A stretch of 64,000 nt of DNA from Bremerella volcania (GTDB lineage Bacteria; Planctomycetota; Planctomycetia; Pirellulales; Pirellulaceae): the NCBI RefSeq assembly GCF_007748115.1, contig NZ_CP036289.1, positions 1,612,001 through 1,676,000 of the forward strand, given 5' to 3'. Shown here piece after piece: positions 61,824-64,000 of this stretch. A program made the translations under genes and the position numbers. Each line of letters starts with the position of its first letter. Position 1 is the first letter of the stretch. The notes under the pieces are model-generated. The model was not told where the DNA came from and made no database searches. It saw only the letters and a program-made list of their open reading frames with translations.

Positions 61824-62705
61824 ATGTCGACTGCCGAAACATGGACGATTGGCCGTCTCTTGAATTGGACGACGGAGTACCTGGAATCGAAGGGGAGTGA
61901 AGAGGCACGGCTCGAAGCGCAACTGATGCTGGGTCATGCGTTGGCATGTCCCAGAATTCAGCTTTATACCCGGTTCGAGGAGGTCGTCGACGACGAGAAG
62001 CGAGCCAAGTTTCGCGAACTGGTCAAACAGCGGGCTGCCGGCAAACCGGTCGCCTACGTGCTGGGAACCAGCGAATTCTATTCGATGGAATTCGTCGTTA
62101 CCCCGGACGTACTCATTCCACGCCCAGAGACGGAACACCTGGTGATCGAAACGCTAGATCTTCTCAAAGGGCGTTCCAAAGACGAATCGGTTCGCATTCT
62201 CGACATGGGGACCGGCAGCGGGATTATCGCCGTCACCATCGCCAAGCAGGCCCCCCAAGCGAATGTGCTGGCGACGGACGTCAGTGAGAAGGCGATCGTC
62301 GTCGCCAAACAAAATGCCGAGAAGCACGGCGTGAGCGAGCGGGTCGAGTTTGCCGCCGGCGACCTGTTTCAAGCGGTGCCAAGTGGATCATCGTTCGACG
62401 TCATCGTCAGCAATCCGCCGTACATCGCCCAATCGGAACGTCCGTTGATGGATGCTCATGTCATCGAGCACGAACCCCACGGCGCTTTGTTCGCCGACGA
62501 AGAAGGTACTTCCGTCTTGCGAAGAATTTTGGAGGAAGCCGCCAGCTTTCTGAAGCCTGGCGGATGGCTGCTGCTGGAATTCAGTCCGATGGTTGCCAAG
62601 CGTGTCGCCAAGATTGCCGAGGAAACCGGTTTCTACGAGCGAATATCGATTGGCAAAGATCTCGCCAAGCTTGATCGGTATTTGATTGCGAAGAAGGCGG
62701 CCTAG
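61824..62705 (+). CDS. prmC: Release factor glutamine methyltransferase PrmC (HemK)
   Basis: N5-methylates the Gln of the GGQ motif in RF1 and RF2. In 293 residues: an N-terminal helical domain (TIGRLLNWTTEYLESKGSEE), then the Rossmann methyltransferase with VLGTSEFYSMEFVVTPDVLI, PRPETEHLVIETL, ILDMGTGSGIIAVTIAKQAP (SAM motif I), and the catalytic VIVSNPPYIAQSERPL (NPPY). It directly follows its substrate gene prfA, as in many bacteria. Confidence 0.96.
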   Translation: MSTAETWTIGRLLNWTTEYLESKGSEEARLEAQLMLGHALACPRIQLYTRFEEVVDDEKRAKFRELVKQRAAGKPVAYVLGTSEFYSMEFVVTPDVLIPRPETEHLVIETLDLLKGRSKDESVRILDMGTGSGIIAVTIAKQAPQANVLATDVSEKAIVVAKQNAEKHGVSERVEFAAGDLFQAVPSGSSFDVIVSNPPYIAQSERPLMDAHVIEHEPHGALFADEEGTSVLRRILEEAASFLKPGGWLLLEFSPMVAKRVAKIAEETGFYERISIGKDLAKLDRYLIAKKAA

Positions 62706-62717
62706 CCTGGCGGGTTA

Positions 62718-64000
62718 TTACTGGATGGTAATGACCTTGTCACGGATCGGATACGTTGGTGGATCGATTGGCTGCGGGCCCTGTCCTTCGTCGATGAACG
62801 TGCGATTCCGTCCATTCTTCTTTGCCGTCCGCAGCGAAGTCATCGCTCGGGTAAACAGCTTGGGAACCGTGTCGTCTGGCTTGGCTTCAGTGACGCCGGC
62901 GCTGATGTGCAGTTCGAGTTCTTCACCATCGTACTCGAAGACGGTGCCGTCAATCGTCTGGCGGATGCGTTCGACGGCACTGGTCGCTCCGCGAGGGCCT
63001 ACGTCGCCGAAGAAGAGTACGAATCGCTGGCCTTCCAGACGCATCGCATACTCAAAGCCGCGTTCCGAGCGGACACAGTCCGCCAGGTATTTGCCTACCG
63101 CCCCGATGATCTTGTCCCCCGCTTCGGTGCCGAGGCGTTCGTTGAACTTGCGAAACTCGTCGATATCGAGCGCGGCAATGCTCAGCGCGCGTTCGCGACG
63201 AATATCGTCTCGCCACCACTCAAACAGTTGGCATTCGAGACCAGTTCGATTCTTCAAACCCGTTAACGAGTCTAACTTCATGCCCTTGTCGACCGTCCCC
63301 AGACGCTTTTCTGCTCGCAATACGGTGACGATCGTTTCGGTCATCTTGTCGCGTAGGTCATGGCAGAGATCGATCAGGCGGGCGATTTCCAATACCAGCT
63401 TTCGGCAGACATCGTTCAGGTTGTCTTGGAAGTCGATTTGCTGCAGATTGCTGAGGGTCGTTTCGATTTGGGCCGTTTGCTCGAACAACGTATCGCAGAG
63501 GCGACTCCCGATGTCGGCGTAAGCGCCAAGGCCTTCCTTGCTGCTGTCTAAGTGTTGAGAGGCTTCCGCTTGCTTGTCTAGCCAGTCGATATTGACGGTA
63601 TCCAATTGCTCGGCAATTCCATGCAGTGCATCCTCCGTCGGTTGGTACCATGTCTCGCGCAGCTGGTTTTCGATTTCGACCAGGCGGGCTCGGTACTTGC
63701 CGATTTCCAGACGAAGAACTTGAGCGGAGGCTTCCACCAGGCTGTTGGCGACGATGGCCTCTTCTTCCAGGGCCGAAAGATATTCGTACGGAATGACTTC
63801 TTCCGGTTCGGGCCGTGACTTTTCAGACTTGGGCGTGTTGCTGTTCTGGTCGGAGACAGTTTGGTTCTCGAATTCGTTGAGAAAGACCTCAGCGGTCTCA
63901 ACCGAGACGATGGAAGGCTGACTTTGAATCAATTGACGAACGCGCACCGCAGCGCAGAATCCGATCAATAGATTCGCTCCGATCATCAACAGAAGAAACA
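62718..64000 (-). CDS. Membrane-anchored GGDEF-domain protein with degenerate active site (5' end outside window)
   Basis: At least 427 residues; the frame stays open to the window edge, so the N-terminus is missing. A hydrophobic anchor (LMIGANLLIGFCAAV) at the left of the protein is followed by an acidic linker and a coiled-coil region of about 200 residues. The GGDEF domain begins LDSLTGLKNRTGLECQLFEW (about 262-281 counted from base 63989), with ALDIDEFRKFNERLGTEAGD, but the signature loop reads RLEGQRFVLFF, with EGQRF in place of GGEEF. Cyclic di-GMP synthesis is therefore unlikely; binding GTP or acting as a sensor or scaffold is possible. Confidence 0.85.
   Translation of the reverse strand, partial: FLLLMIGANLLIGFCAAVRVRQLIQSQPSIVSVETAEVFLNEFENQTVSDQNSNTPKSEKSRPEPEEVIPYEYLSALEEEAIVANSLVEASAQVLRLEIGKYRARLVEIENQLRETWYQPTEDALHGIAEQLDTVNIDWLDKQAEASQHLDSSKEGLGAYADIGSRLCDTLFEQTAQIETTLSNLQQIDFQDNLNDVCRKLVLEIARLIDLCHDLRDKMTETIVTVLRAEKRLGTVDKGMKLDSLTGLKNRTGLECQLFEWWRDDIRRERALSIAALDIDEFRKFNERLGTEAGDKIIGAVGKYLADCVRSERGFEYAMRLEGQRFVLFFGDVGPRGATSAVERIRQTIDGTVFEYDGEELELHISAGVTEAKPDDTVPKLFTRAMTSLRTAKKNGRNRTFIDEGQGPQPIDPPTYPIRDKVITIQ

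Overview
The window is chromosomal DNA of a planctomycete, most likely of the Pirellulaceae (Blastopirellula/Bremerella/Rhodopirellula type). This rests on family content: a DUF1559 protein, a DUF1080 3-keto-disaccharide hydrolase, a sulfatase and a sialate O-acetylesterase with signal peptides, a kinase-like protein with the N-terminal extension typical of planctomycete Ser/Thr kinases, menaquinone synthesis by the futalosine route, and many dispersed palindromic repeats. Base composition is moderately GC-rich. I identified it from conserved motifs only; no database search was possible.

Layout. 1-2.7 kb: housekeeping genes rho (3' end), ribH, nusB, ftsY. 2.8-5.5 kb: a small secreted protein, an IS110-type element lying between two arms of a dispersed repeat, and a zinc-ribbon protein whose 3' end runs through repeats. 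5.5-10.1 kb: M20 peptidase, a degenerate NtrC-like regulator with a receiver-like partner, Mrp. 10.2-16.6 kb: lysine-repeat histone-like protein, SGNH hydrolase/M50 protease pair, DUF1080 protein, NhaA, sialate esterase. 16.7-20.8 kb: MscS channel, a mirrored double-hairpin repeat, a protoglobin/Rrf2 divergon with two matching palindromes, and a putative outer-membrane barrel. 20.8-28.4 kb: three tandem paralogues built from repeated STN/secretin-N-like modules, the third split by an ISAs1 insertion, plus a secreted protein. 28.7-34.1 kb: hisDCB and rlmKL. 34.3-42.6 kb: DUF1559 fusion, threonine aldolase, then a pseudokinase and a zinc-ribbon membrane protein that both carry STN-like modules. 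42.7-50.4 kb: DAHP synthase, two histidine kinases, nadD, priA. 50.5-56.6 kb: rnhA, recG, sulfatase, DUF4272 protein, a membrane protein with a pseudopilin-like tail. 56.6-60.1 kb: menaquinone cluster (mqnE, UbiA-type, ubiX, menG). 60.3-64 kb: rpmE, prfA, prmC and a degenerate GGDEF protein cut by the window edge.

The best candidate for an undescribed system is the family of STN/secretin-N-module proteins without a secretin pore: three tandem secreted copies at 20.8-27.5 kb and two membrane-anchored relatives at 37.5-42.6 kb whose cytoplasmic parts are a kinase fold without catalytic residues and a four-cysteine zinc ribbon. Also notable are the Rrf2/protoglobin divergon, the three-way-junction leader upstream of the histone-like gene, and the covarying double-hairpin repeat at 17.6-17.8 kb.
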